Below, piece by piece: positions 11,775-25,259 of a stretch of DNA of 64,000 bases (position 1 is its first letter; every line of letters begins with the position of its first letter). The notes below the pieces were generated by a model. That model was given only the letters and a program-made list of their open reading frames with translations, was not told where the DNA came from and did not search any database. Source of the DNA: Balaenoptera acutorostrata (lineage: Eukaryota; Chordata; Mammalia; Artiodactyla; Balaenopteridae); assembly GCF_949987535.1 (NCBI RefSeq), contig NC_080068.1, positions 81,679,254-81,743,253 of the forward strand, read 5' to 3'. The translations under genes were made by a program, and so were the position numbers.

Positions 11775-12330
11775 GCATGTGTGTGTGAAGGGATACGTGC
11801 CTGTGAGGGTATGGATGTAAATGAGTTTGTGTGTGTGTGAGAGAGAGAGAGAGAGTGCAGGTGCGTGTGTGTGTGTGTGTCAGGGGGTATGCATGTTGAC
11901 GAGTATATGTGTGCGTGTGCTGCAGGAGGGTGGTGTGTATGCATGTGTGAAGGCATATGTGAGGGTGTACGCGTGAATCTGAGACTGTATGTTGTGTAAG
12001 GGTGTCTGTGCGGGGGAGATGTATATGAAGAAGTGTGTCTGTGTGAGGCGGCAGGAGTGCGGTGTGTGTATGTGAGAGTGTATGAATGCATGTGAGAAGG
12101 TACAGGTGGATGAGAGTCTGTCCCTGTAAGGGGCAGGAGTGTCTGTAACAGGTGTGTGGGAGGCTATGCTTGTGTCTATATGAGTGAGCATGCTTGGGGG
12201 GTATGAGGACAGAGAGATGGGGTGTGAGGAGATGTGTGAGTGAGTGAGGAGGAGGTGGGTGAGTGAGGTGGTACATCTGAAGAGATTTGTATGTATTTGT
12301 GTGTATGTGTGTGTGTGTGTGTGCACATAG
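11775..12330. repeat. TG-rich degenerate minisatellite block
   Basis: About 555 bp of degenerate (TG)n with interspersed GAGA and 'gtgtgagggt'-type units. Pure (TG) runs lie near 11828-11840, 11866-11880 and 12298-12322, and a (GA) run near 11840-11854. The absence of C-rich interruptions on this strand leaves two minus frames open for 124 and 188 codons, giving Thr/His/Ser-rich translations. These have no start context or splice support and I do not call them genes. Confidence 0.85.
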
Positions 12331-13745
12331 GTGTGTTTATATACATCTGTATACACAGAAGTAGAAACCTTTCCTTCCAGGAAAAAAGAAAAACTGGAAG
12401 AAAATATTTTCAGAATAGTAATCTCTAGTGGTGGAATAAGAGGCAAATTTTATTTTCGTGACTTCTGTTTTATTTCGTAGTCAGAAAGACAATGAACATT
12501 TCAGTCTGTTTTCTTCATTCCAAGGATACGTGACAAATATTGTACCTTTCTGGAAACATGTAAAAATGATAAAAATCTTGACTGCTGAAAGGTTTCTTAA
12601 TAGGAACGTGTTTGAAAATTGGAATTCTCTTTTTTAACATATAACCAAATAGATCTCTAAGTCTCTGGCTAATTTAATAGAAGGAAATCCTGCCTTTAAA
12701 TCTGAGAACCATATACATGTTTAATTTTTCATGTAACTAATGTAAGGCCCATTCATGTCATGCTGTTACAGGAAGCTAAAGTGCTTTAGGGTTTCCAAAG
12801 CCTCAAAACATAAACATTAACAGGAATTATCAATGATGGAGGGGCTTAGGTAATTATTATTATTATTATTTTTTGAATTTTAACATTTGTCTTATATCAT
12901 GCAATGCCAGATTTAAACGCAAATATAAGAACGCTTCACTCATATGTGGAATAACCAAAATTATACAATTTGTATTTCTTTCTTTTTTTTTTCACACACA
13001 CACACTGTATTTTATTTTTACAAGAGATAAATAGACTGACACCAAGCATTGTAAATGGATGACCACAAAAAAAGCAACAATGATTGCAATTACCAAACAC
13101 AAAACACACTCATACTATGTCATAATATTGACATTCAGTCCAGTAATCCTCCACTGTAACAGTTCCTTTACTTTGCAGTGAAAATTGATTTGTATATTCT
13201 TTGCCTCTGAGTCCTTGTGGGATTTTTTTTTAAAATTCAAACAGAAAGTCACAAAAATTATAATCATCCTCATCAGTTCACTCAGTCCCATGTAATTAAT
13301 TCTTTTTTTATCTTGATCTTTTGTTAGCACTTTTATGAGTTCATCAGTTTTTCATTAGAGTTCTGAAAATGCTTATTCATTCAGTTCAGCAGTACAATCA
13401 GTTACCAGAAACCTGTACTTGTCAGAGTCTTTTCCATGAATTCCTCGAAGATGAAACCCTTTTATAGGAACATTTTTGCAAAAGCATCAGAGTACACCCA
13501 GAACTGTCTGTAAATGACAAAAGACTTAAAAATGACCACGGTTGAAGATTTGATGAAAGTTCATAATAATGCAATTGACAAGGAAATTTAGTTACTTCTG
13601 AGATATACATTTTAAAGTAATAACTAGAATTATGACTTATAACATTATACCAGAACATATAAGATTTTTAGAAATTTCATGTAATGTCTGAAACATTTAT
13701 ATTAACATATTTCCATACACATAACCCAATGAAAGTTTAGTATTA
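12331..13745. other. Intergenic, no gene seen
   Basis: Contains an (ATT)n run at about 12857-12872 and a short (CA)n near 12995-13006. No exon or RNA gene recognised; open frames at 13115-13330 and 13422-13658 (minus) have no coding hallmarks. Confidence 0.45.
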
Positions 13746-13957
13746 GTTGTTTTGTTTGTTTGTTTTTTTATACTGCAGGTTCTTATTAGTCATCACTTTT
13801 ATACACATCAGTGTATCCAGGTCAATCCCAATCGCCCAATTCAGCACACCACCATCCCCACCCCACCACAGTTTTCCCCCCTTGGTGTCCATATGTCTGT
13901 TCTCTACATCTGTGTCTCAACTTGTGCCCTGCAAACCGGCTCATCTGTACCATTTTT

Positions 13958-16900
13958 CTAGGTTCCACATACATGCGTTAATATACGATATTTGTTTTTC
14001 TCTTTCTGACTTACTTCACTCTGTATGACAGTCTCTAGATCCATCCACATCTCAACAAATGACTCAATTTCGTTCCTTTTTATGGCTGAGTAATATTCCA
14101 TTGTATATATGTACCACCTCTTCTTTATCCATTCGTCTGTCGATGGGCGTTTAGGTTGCTTCCATGTCCTGGCTATTGTAAATAGTGCTGCAGTGAACAT
14201 TGGGGTGCATGTGTCTTTTTGAATTATGGTTTTCTCTGGGTATATGCCCAGTAGTGGGATTGCTGGATCATATGGTAAATCTATTTTTAGTTTTTTAAGG
14301 AACCTCCATACTGTTCTCCATAGTGGCTGTATCAATTTACATTCCCACCAACAGTGCAAGAGGGTTCCCTTTTCTCCATATCCTATCCAGCATTTGTTGT
14401 TTGTAGATTTTCTGATGATGCCCATTCTGACTGGTGTGAGGTGATACCTCATTGTAGTTTTGATTTGCATTTTTCTAATAATTAGTGATGTTGAGCAACT
14501 TTTCATGAGCTTCTTGGCCATCTGTATGTCTTCTTTGGAGAAATGTCTATTTAGGTCTTCTGCCCATTTTTGGATTGGGTTGTTTGTTTCTTTGATATTG
14601 AGCTGAATGAGCTGTTTATATATTTTGGAGATTAATCCTTTGTCTGTTGATTCATTTGCAAATATTTTCTCCCACTCTGAGGGTTGTCTTTTCGTCTTGT
14701 TTATGGTTTCCTTTGCTGTGCAAAAGCTTTGAAGTTTCATTAGGTCCCATTTGTTTATTTTTGTTTTTATTTCCATTACTCTAGGAGGTGGATCAAAAAA
14801 GATCTTGCTGTGATTGATGTCAAAGAGTGTTCTTCCTATGTTTTCCTCTAAGAGTTTTATACTGTCCGGTCTTACATTTAGGTCTCGAATCCATTTTGAG
14901 TTTATTTTTGTGTATGGTGTTAGGGAGTGTTCTAATTTCATTCTTGTACATGTAGCTGTCCAGTTTTCCCAGCACCACTTATTGAAGAGACTGTCTTTTC
15001 TCCATTGTATATCTTTGCCTCATTTGTCATAGATTAGTTGACCATAGGTGCATGGGTTTATCTCTGGGCTTTCTATCTTGTTCCATTGATCTGCGTTTCT
15101 GTTTTTGTGCCTGTACCATATTGTCTTGATTACTGTAGCTTTGTAGTATAGTCTGAAGTCAGGGAGTCTGATTCCTCCAGCTCCATTTTTTTCCCTCAAG
15201 ACTGCTTTGGCTATTCGGGGTCTTTTGTGTCTCCATACAAATTTTAAGATGATTTGTTCTAGTTCTGTAAAAAATGCCATTGGTAATTTGAGAGGGATTG
15301 CACTGTATCAGTAGATTGCTTTGGGCAGTATAGTCATTTTCACAATATTGATTCTTCCAATCCAAGAACATGGTATATCTCTCCATCTGTTGGTATCATC
15401 TTTAATTTCTTTCATCAGTGTCATAGTTTTCTGCATACAGGTCTTTTGTCTCCCTAGGTAGGTTTATTCCTAGGTATTTTATTCTTTTTGTTGCAATGGT
15501 AAATGGGAGTGTTTCCATAATTTCTCTTTCAGATTTTTCATCATTAGTGTATAGGAATGCAAGAGATTTCTGTGCATTAATTTTGTATCCTGCAACTTTA
15601 CCAAGTTCATTGATTCGCTCTAGTAGTTTTCTTTTGGCATCGTTAGGATTTTCTATGTATAGTATCATGTCATCTGCAAACCGTGACAGTTTTACTTCTT
15701 CTTTTCCAATCTGTATTCCTTTTATTTCTTTTTCTTCTCTGATTGCCGTGGCTAGGACTTCCAGAACTATGTTGAATAATAGTGGTGAGAGTGGACATCC
15801 TTGTCTTGTTCCTGATCTTAGAGGAAATGCTTTCAGTTTTTCACCGTTGAGAATGATGTTTGCTGTGGGTTTGTCATATATGGCCTTTATTATGTTGAGG
15901 TAGGTTCCCTCTATGCCCACTTTCTGGAGAGTTTATATCATAAATGGGTGTTGAATTTTGTCAAAAGCTTTTTCTGCATCTATTGAGATGATCATATGGT
16001 TTTTATTCTTCAATTTGTTAATATGGTGTATCACATTGATTGATTTGCGTATATTGAAGAATCCTTGCATCCCTGGCATAAATCCCACTTAATTATGGTG
16101 TATGATCCTTTTAATGTGTTGTTGGATTCTGTTTGCTGGTATTTTGTTGAGGAGTTTTGCATCTATATTCATCAGTGATATTGGTCTGTAATTGTCTATT
16201 TTTGTAGTATCTTTGTCTGGTTTTGGTATCAGGGTGATGGTGGCCTCATAGAATGAGTTTGAGAGTGTTCCTTCCTCTGCAATTTTTTGGAAGAGTTTGA
16301 GAAGGATGGGTGTTAGCTCTTCTCTAAATGTTTGATAGAATTCACCTGTGAAGCCATCTGGTCCTGGACTTGTGTTTGTTGGAAGATTTTTAATCACAGT
16401 TTCAATTTCATTCCTTGTGATTGGTCTGTTCATATTTTCTGTTTCTTCCTGGTTCAGTCTTAGAAGGTTATACCTTTCTAAGAATTTGTCCATTTCTTCC
16501 AGGTTGTCCATTTTATTGGCATAGAGTTGCCTGTAGTAGTCTCTTAGGATGCTTTGTATTTCTGCGGTGTCTGTTGTAACGTCCCCATTTTCATTTCTAA
16601 TTTTATTGCTTTGAGTCCTCTCCCTCTTTTTCTTGATGAGTCTTGCTAATGGCTTATGAATTTTGTTTATCTTCTCAAAGAACAAGCTTTTAGTTTTATT
16701 GATCTTTTCTATTGTTTTCTTTGTTTGTATTTCATTTATTTTCCCTCTGATCTTTATGATTTCTTTCCTCCTGCTAACTTTGGGTTTTGTTTGTTCTTCT
16801 TTCTCTAGTTCCTTCAGGTGTAAGGTTAGATTGTTTGCTTGAGATTTTTCTTGTTTCTTGAGGTAGGCTTGTATAGCTATAAAGTTCCCTCTTAGAACTG

Positions 16901-17774
16901 CTTTTGCTGCATCCCATAGGTTTTGGATCATCGTGTTTTCATTGTCATTTGTCTCTAGGTATTTTTTGATTTCCTCTTTGATTTCTTCAGTGATCTCTTG
17001 GTTATTTAGTAATGTATTGTTTACCCTCCATGTGTTTGTGTTTCTAACGTTTTTTTACCTGTAATTGATTTCTAATCTCATAGCGTTGTGGTCAGAAAAC
17101 ATGCTTGATATGATTTTAATTTTCTTAAATTTACTGAGGCTTGATTTGTGACCCAAGATGTGGTCTATCCTGGAGAATGTTCCATGCGCACTTGAGAAGA
17201 AAGTGTAATCTGCTGTTTTTGGATGGAATGTCCTATAAATATCAATTAAATCTATCTGGTCTATTGTGTCATTTAAAGCTTCTGTTTCCTTATTTATTTT
17301 CATTTTGGATGATCTGTCCATTGGTGTAAGTGAGGTGTTAAAGTCCCTCACTATTATTGTGTTGCTGTCGATTTCCTCTTTTATAGCTGTTAGCATTTGC
17401 CTTATGTATTGAGGTGCTCCTATGTTGGGTACAGATATATTTATAATTGTTATATCTTCTTCTTGGATTGATCCCTTGATGATTATGTAGTGTCCTTCCT
17501 TGTCTCTTGTAACATTCTTTATTTTAAAGTCTATTTTATCTGATATGAGTATAGCTACTCCAGCTTTCTTTTGATTTCCATTTGCATGGAATATCTTTTT
17601 CCATCCTCTCACTTTCAGTCTATATGTGTCCCTAGGTCTGAAGTGACTCTCTTGTAGATAGCATATATATGGGTCTTGTTTTTGTATCCATTCAACAAAC
17701 CTGTGTCTTTTGGTTAGAGCATTTAATCCATTCACGTTTAAGGTAATTGTCGATATGTATGTTCCTATGACCAT
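13958..17774 (-). pseudogene. L1 ORF2 (endonuclease/reverse transcriptase), six lesions
   Basis: ORF2p nicks DNA and copies L1 RNA by target-primed reverse transcription. Domains on the minus strand: an endonuclease (17774-17055) with 'LQESHF', 'HGTFSRIDHILGHK' and 'FSDHNAM', though the usual GDFN motif reads RDFN; a reverse transcriptase (about 16650-15450) with 'SPGPDGF', 'NYRPISLMN' and the catalytic FADD at 15680-15669; and a C-terminal Cys-rich region with '[13 protein letters not shown]'. In-frame stops lie at 17055-17057, 16089-16091, 15933-15935, 15308-15310 and 15017-15019. The frame shifts near 15405, apparently by loss of two bases. The last 327 codons (14941-13958) are intact. The endonuclease-RT part and the C-terminal part are in different frames. 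Confidence 0.9.
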
Positions 17775-17832
17775 TTTCCTAATTGTTTTGGGTTTGTTTT
17801 TGTAGGTCCTTTTCTTCTCTTGTGTTTCTCAC

Positions 17833-18738
17833 TTAGAGAAGTTCCTTTAGCATTTGTTTTAGAGCTGGTTTGGTGGTGCTGAATTCTCTTAGCTTTTGCT
17901 TGTCTGTAAAGCTTTTGATTTCTCCATCAAATCTCAGTGAGATCCTTGCCTGTTAGAGTAATCTTGGTTGTAGGTTCTTCTCTTTCATCACTTTAAGTAT
18001 ATCATGCCACTCCCTTCTGGCTTGTAGAGTTTCTGCTGAGAAATCAACTGTCAACCTTATGGGAGTTCCCTTGTATGTTATTTGTCGTTTTTCCTTTGCT
18101 GCCTTCAATAATTTTTCTTTGTCTTTAATTTTTGCCAATTTGATTACTGTGTGTCTCGGCGTGTTTCTCCTTGGGTTTATCCTGTATGGGACTCGCTGTG
18201 CTTCCTGGACTTGGGCGGCTATTTCCTTTCCCATGTTAGGGAAGTTGTCGACTATAATCTCTTTAAATATTTTCTCTTGTCCTTTCTCTCTCTCTTCTCC
18301 TTCTGGGACCCCTATAATGCGAATGTTGTTGCGTTTAATGTTGTCCCAGAGGTCTCTTAGGCTGTCTTCATTTCTTTTCATTCTTTTTTCTTTAGTCTGT
18401 TCCACAGCAGTGAATTCCACCATTCTGTCTTCCAGGTCACTTACCCGTTCTTCTGCCTCAGTTATTTTGCTGTTGATTCCTTCTAGTGTAGTTTTCATTT
18501 CAGTTATTGTATTGTTCATTTCTGTTTGTTTTTTCTTTAATTCTTCTAGGTCTTTGTTAAACATTTCTTGCATCTTCTCGATCTTTGCCTCCATTCTTAT
18601 TCCGAGGTCCTGGATTATCTTCACTATCGTTATTCTGAATTCTTTTTCTGGAAGGTTGCCTATCTCCACTTCATTTAGTTGTTTTTCTGGGGTTTTATCT
18701 TGTTCCTTCATCTGGTATATAGCCCTCTGCCTTTTCAT
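17833..18738 (-). pseudogene. L1 ORF1 (RNA-binding protein), one nonsense codon
   Basis: ORF1p is the trimeric RNA-binding chaperone that coats L1 RNA. The frame spans 302 codons including the stop. Residues about 40-130 form a heptad-rich coiled coil (motifs such as 'EKMQEMFNKDLEELKKKQ' and 'ITEAEERVSDLEDRM'). The central RRM-like part contains 'IRIIGVPEGEEREKGQEK', and the C-terminal domain contains 'ADFSAETLQARREW'-type sequence (here 'VDFSAETLQARREW'). A TAA at 17953-17955 interrupts the frame 40 codons before the natural stop at 17833-17835; the distal part is otherwise open and in frame. The truncation removes the end of the C-terminal domain. Confidence 0.88.
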
Positions 18739-19629
18739 CTTGTCTGTCGTTCTGTGAATGTGGTTTTTGTTCCACAGGCTGCAGGATTATAGTTTTTCTT
18801 GCTTCTGCTGTCTGCTCTCTGGTGGTTGAGGCTATCTAAGAGGCTTGATTGGAGGCTCTGGTGGTGGGTAGAGCTGGCTGTTGCTGTGGTGGTCAGAGCT
18901 CAGTAAAACTTTAATCCACTTGACTGTTGATGGGTGGGGCTGGGTTCCTTCCCTGTTTGTTGTTTTTCCTGAGGCAACCCAACACTGGAGCCTACCTGGG
19001 CTCTTTGGTGGGGCTAATGACAGACTCTGGGGGGGCTCACGCCAAGGAGTACTTCCCAGAACTTCTGCTGCCAGTGTCCTTGTCGCCATGGTGAAACAGA
19101 GCCACCCCCTGCGTCTGCAGGAGACCTTCCAACACTAGCAGGTAGGTCTGGTTCAGTCTCCCCCAGGGTCCCTGCTCCTTCCCCTAGGTCCCGATGTGCA
19201 CACTATTTTGTGTGTGCCCTCCAAGAGTGGGGTCTCTGTTTCCCCCAGTCCTGTTGAAGTCCTGCAATCAATTCCCACTAGGCTTCAAAGTCTGATTCTC
19301 TATGAATTCCTCCTCCCGTTACCGGACCCCCAGGTTGGGAAGCCTGACGTGGGGCTCAGAACCTTCACTCCAGTGGGTGGACTTCTGTGGTATAAGTGTT
19401 TGCCAGTCTGTGAGTCACCCACCCAGCAGTTATGGGATTTGATTTTACTCTGATTGTGCCCCTCCTACCGTCTCATTGTGGCTTCTCCTTTGTCTTTGGA
19501 TGTGGTGTATATTTTTTGGTGAGTTCCAGTGTCTTCCTGTCGATGATTGTCCAGCAGCTAGTTGTGATTCTGGTGTTCTCACAAGAGGGAGTGGGAGCAC
19601 GTCCTTCTACTCCACCATCTTGGTTCCTC
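18739..19629 (-). promoter_or_regulatory. L1 5' UTR (internal promoter region)
   Basis: The segment between the 5' terminus and the ORF1 start is GC-richer than its surroundings, as expected for an L1 5' UTR, which in mammals carries an internal RNA polymerase II promoter. Promoter activity here is inferred from family knowledge only; no particular element is identified. Open frames in this piece (for example 18832-19089) are incidental. Confidence 0.6.
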
Positions 19630-19631
19630 CC

Positions 19632-20222
19632 ATGTAATTATTATTTTTTTCTTTTAGTTTTTGGTTTTTTACAGGTGTTTTTTTTAAAACAATAATGCTC
19701 CTATAGGGCTTATGTAATAAGGTTTCTGTCAAACTGATTTAGTAGCAGGTTGTTTTCCTAAGTCGGTGCAAAAGGCCCTGAGTTCTTTCACTGACGCTCC
19801 ATGGTCTCTGCGCTGCCCCATTTTACTAATAATAACATACGAGGTTTTCCCGATTCTAGGCTAAATCTTATTAATAGTTTGTGGGAGTAAATGGCTGAAG
19901 TGTTCTTCTATTTTTAATTTATTTCAACCTTAGATGTTCTCTTAAAGTGATTTGCTATCATCAACATCAGGCGTCTGCAGCCCAATTTATTTTGTATTGT
20001 TAACTGTGGGCTCCACGGTATGCACATAATGTGAATCAGTTGCTTGGAGTCCTGGGTAACTAGTTTACTTTTATGTAAATAACAATTAAAAAAAAGGGGG
20101 GATTCTGTATACCATACCTTTCCTTTACACTTAAAAAGCAACCCCAGCTATTAAACTACACACAGGGCAAACTCTATTACAAATGCTCTTAAGTTTGGCT
20201 GCAGAACATATATCACTGAACC
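19632..20222. other. DTHD1 downstream flank, no feature recognised
   Basis: AT-rich. Contains two further TTTATT hexamers (AATAAA on the minus strand; one at about 19986-19991) that could be alternative distal polyadenylation signals, but nothing singles them out. Confidence 0.4.
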
Positions 20223-20252
20223 ATGAGCGAGGATTCAAACCCACAGATGCTT

Positions 20253-20258
20253 TTTATT
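20253..20258 (-). promoter_or_regulatory. DTHD1: Candidate polyadenylation signal AATAAA for DTHD1
   Basis: The plus-strand hexamer TTTATT reads AATAAA on the gene strand, 117 bp downstream of the stop codon. It is the first canonical hexamer after the stop, which would give a short 3' UTR of about 130-160 nt. Sequencing of transcript ends would be needed to confirm its use; further hexamers occur downstream. Confidence 0.5.
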
Positions 20259-20374
20259 GTCTGATTAGTGCTTCTTCACTTGTCTCAATAATACGTCTAT
20301 CAAAGAGATTCACTTCAAACAACATTACTTGGAAACTGCTAGTAAAATGTTGACAGAAACGGTCTTCAAACCAA

Positions 20375-22036
<1,662 letters not shown>

Positions 22037-22094
22037 CTAGAGGATCTGTAGAAATTCTTTTGGTACTCTGTGGACGGTTGATTAATTTTTCATG
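22037..22094 (-). CDS. DTHD1: DTHD1 penultimate exon (58 bp)
   Basis: A very short exon found from its splice sites. The acceptor has a long pyrimidine tract ('ctgtgtccctttctcccaaaag') and the donor is 'ctctag/gtaagg'. It starts in phase 0 and ends in phase 1, exactly joining exon 57097-56853 (ends phase 0) to exon 20736-20375 (starts phase 1). Its 19 whole codons encode 'HEKLINRPQSTKRISTDPL', a polar Ser/Thr/Lys-containing linker. The split codon with the next exon becomes GAA (Glu). It sits between the region upstream of the death domain and the death domain itself. The open frame with correct phase at both ends is strong evidence; expression is not shown. Confidence 0.85.
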
Positions 22095-22795
22095 CTTTTG
22101 GGAGAAAGGGACACAGAATAAGCAGAAGAAATCATTAATTTGTGAACAAGCTACACATAAAAGTCCATCTGAACTTCACCTCTATTTGGAAAAAGTCCTG
22201 AACTGCATGCCTTGCAAAATTAGGTTGTGTATTTGTGCATGCATGCTCAGCAATTGCTTTCTTAAGATAAGGCAACATATATTAACCCAAATCTTTCAGA
22301 GAATTTAAATTTAGGAATACACATTTAAATATTATTTTAGCATTCACATTAACTCTCAATAAACATTTTCTAAAATAAAATTTAAAACTGTTAATACTAG
22401 CTAACAAAGATCAAGTTACCTCTATGCTACAAACATAGTATTGTAAAAGCCATCATGGGCCAGGCATCTTGCCTCAACACTCAGCACCAGGCCTGGTACC
22501 TAATGGGTACTCAAACATTAGTTTTTGTGAAAAAATGAGTGAATCAATGTGCAGACATGATGCTAAAAACAATCAAATCTTTAAGCAGAAATTATTCTGA
22601 AACCAAAACTTTGTCAAGGAGGAATCAAATATATAATCATTACTTTTCTACACTGTCTGCAGTTTGTTCTCATTAATATGGGATCATGAAAACAGCACAG
22701 GAGGTAAACTAAAAACATCTGGGTTTGGAAACCTGTTCAGTGCTATGGACAATTGATTTACCCCCACAGTCTCAGCTCTGAAATGTGATTTCTAC

Positions 22796-23092
22796 TTTTT
22801 TTTTTTTTTAAAGATTTATTGATTGATTGATTGTTGTGTTGGGTCTTCGTTTCTGTGCTAGGGCTTTCTCTAGTTGCGGCAAGCGGGGGCCACTCTTCAT
22901 CGCAGTGCACGGGCCTCTCACTATCGCGGCCTCTCTTGTTGCGGAGCACAGGCTCCAGACGCGCAGGCTCAGTAGTTGTGGCTCACGGGCCTAGTTGCTC
23001 CGCGGCATGTGGGATCTTCCCAGACCAGGGCTCGAACCCGTGTCCCCTGCATTGGCAGGCAGATTCTCAACCACTGCGCCACCAGGGAAGCC
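22796..23092 (-). mobile_element. CHR-2 type SINE
   Basis: A full-length element in antisense orientation: a T-run (A tail) at about 22796-22811, then antisense body, ending 'ccagggaagcc' (the 5' end 'ggcttccctgg'). The B box reads 'gggctcgaacccg' antisense. A perfect 16-bp target-site duplication 'ctgaaatgtgatttct' lies at 22778-22793 and 23093-23108. Low divergence from the other copies suggests a relatively recent insertion, 0.7 kb into the big intron from the 58-bp exon. Confidence 0.92.
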
Positions 23093-23114
23093 CTGAAATG
23101 TGATTTCTTATAAT

Positions 23115-23725
23115 GCACACACACATCACAAAAACCTGTACACAAATGGTCAGAGCAACTTTATTTGTAATAGCCAAAAACTGGAAACAACTAACATTTT
23201 CTGCAATAGGTGAATGGCTAAACAAACTATGGTACATCCACAAGATGGGATACTATTCAATAATAAAGAGGATAAATCACTGATAAATGAAACAACTTGC
23301 ATGGACCTCAGGGTACTGTGCTGAGTGAAAAATTCCAGTCTCCAAAGGTCGCATATTCTGATTCCATTTATGTCATTTTTGAAATTACAGAATTATAAAG
23401 ATATAGAACAGATTAGTGATTTACAGGGGTTAGGATAGTGGTAGAAGACCATAAAAAAGTAGCACAGGGGAGGTCTTTGTAGTGCTAGAATAGTTGTGTA
23501 TCTTGAATGCAGTAGTTACACAAATCTACACATCTGATAAAATGTTATAGTACTATACATACACATTGTATCAATGTTAACTTCCTGGCTTTGATATTTT
23601 GCTAAAATTATGTAAGGTGTAACCACTGAGGAAAACTGGGTGAGAATATATAGTGCCTCTTTGTACTATATTTAGCAACTTCCTGTAAATCTATAATTAT
23701 TTCAAAATAAAACAAAATTTTTAAA
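23115..23725 (+). mobile_element. Old L1 3' end (L1M-type)
   Basis: 'caactttatttgtaatagcc' then 'aaaaactggaaacaacta', 'ggtgaatggctaaacaaact', 'atggtacatccac' and 'gtactgtgctgagtgaaaaa' give the end of ORF2, followed by a 3' UTR and an A-rich tail at about 23700-23725. The frame is destroyed. The CHR SINE at 22796-23092 landed just upstream of it. Confidence 0.75.
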
Positions 23726-25259
23726 ACATTTACTCCTAGCAATGATACCAGAATAATGTAAGTGTTCTATGTCAATGCATAGCACACTGGTTCATAAAAA
23801 ACACTCAGTACAGGTTTATTAAATCTGAATATAATATTTTGTAGGTATTCTTGTCATAGACATTACGTAAACATGTATATACAACTTCCATTAAGGCATA
23901 TGAGCAAGATGGCAGCATAGAAGATCCTGAATGCACCTCCTCCCATGGACACAACATATCTACAACCACATATCAAATAATTCCCTCAGTAAGGGACTAA
24001 AACTGGACAAACAATGCCTCCATGACAAAGGGTAAAAGGAAAACATTGAGACAGGTAGGAGAGACAGAGATAAAAGTCTCACCAAGGAAAAATCCAAAAC
24101 CCAGCCACAGTGATCCACAATCAGGAGAGATCATAAAGTACGGATCTTTTCCCTGAGAAGTGAGGGAATCGAGCTCTACATCCAGCACCCCAAACCCTAG
24201 ATCCTGCACAGGAGAGATGAGCCCCCAAAACACCTGGCTTTGAAAACCAACAGGAAATATGTCCAGGAAAACAATAGAATTAAATGGAACAAAAAAAAAA
24301 CCTCTTAAAGGGCTTGTACAAAGCCTCCCTCAACTCAAAATCCAGTGTTAAAACACCAGGTTAAAAAACATATGGACCATAGGTAAAGGGGGCTGACTTA
24401 CCAATCTTAAAGCATCTTTCAGAGAGGAAGCCACCAGTTGGGATGTTCGCTGGGGACTGAGACCCTGGTGGGAGCCATTTTTGTGATCTCACACTATCTT
24501 GTGAATGAGGGCACAGGTGGATGCCATTTTGGAATTGTCCCTCTAAATTGTTACTGCTAATGGGGGTACCCCACTGAGAACTCTGCTCATGCCTGCACCT
24601 CAGCCAGCCCTCACAGCCAGCTGAGCAATAGCCCCACCCACCAGCATGTACAGTAGTAGCAGGTGGGCCTCGAAGCTGGTGGGAGGCCAGCTCCACCAAC
24701 CAGTGCCCTGCAGCAGCAGCAGCTGGGCCCTGCCACAACAGGAAGGGGCTATCCCTTGACACCTAGCTCTGGTGGCCACGTGGGATTATGCTTCTGAGTC
24801 CCACAGGACATTTCCTAAAAAAGACCATCCTTCAAGACTGGGAGAGATGGCTAATCTACCTAATACATAGAAACAAACCCAGAGAATTAGAAAAAATGAG
24901 GAGAAAGAGAAATATGTTCCAATCAAAAGAATAAGACAAAACATCAGAAAAAGAATTAAACAAAATGGAAATGAACAATCTACCTAATAAAGAGTTCTGC
25001 ATAATTGCCATAAAGATGCTCACCAAACTTGGGAGAAGAATGGATGAACACAGTGAGAACTTCAACAGAGACAGAAAATATAGTAAAATACTGAACATAA
25101 GTTATAATTGAACTTAAAAATACACTTAAGGGATTCAACAGCAGACTGGATAAGGTAGAAGAACAAATCACTGACCTGGAACACAAAGCAATAGAAAACT
25201 GAGACTGAGCAGCAAAATGAAAAAAAAAAGAAAGAAAGAAAGAAAAGGAATTTTAAAAA

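Larger units (their letters stand above)
13755..19631 (-). mobile_element. Near full-length L1 retrotransposon (recent, cetacean-type)
   Basis: About 5.88 kb. On the minus strand it starts 'ggaggaaccaagatggtgga' near 19629, the usual beginning of artiodactyl/cetacean L1 copies. It then has a GC-richer 5' UTR (about 18739-19629), ORF1 (18738-17833), ORF2 (17774-13958) and a 3' UTR ending in an A/G-rich tail (T-run on the plus strand, about 13750-13771). The reading frames remain largely open, so the copy is fairly young, but it is dead: one stop in ORF1 and six lesions in ORF2. I could not see a convincing target-site duplication at 13740-13755 versus 19632-19650. The 5' end lies about 0.6 kb beyond the DTHD1 poly(A) candidate, in the same orientation as the gene. 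Confidence 0.93.

Noticed and set aside
11722..12446. Minus-strand frames of 124-188 codons rich in Thr, His and Ser.
   Set aside because: They are translations of a TG/CA-rich low-complexity block, overlap in three frames and have no splice or family support.
18059..18757. 232-codon plus-strand frame.
   Set aside because: Exact antisense shadow of L1 ORF1.
13740..19660. A target-site duplication for the recent L1.
   Set aside because: Flanks 13736-13755 and 19632-19650 are both AT-rich but do not match convincingly, so none is claimed.
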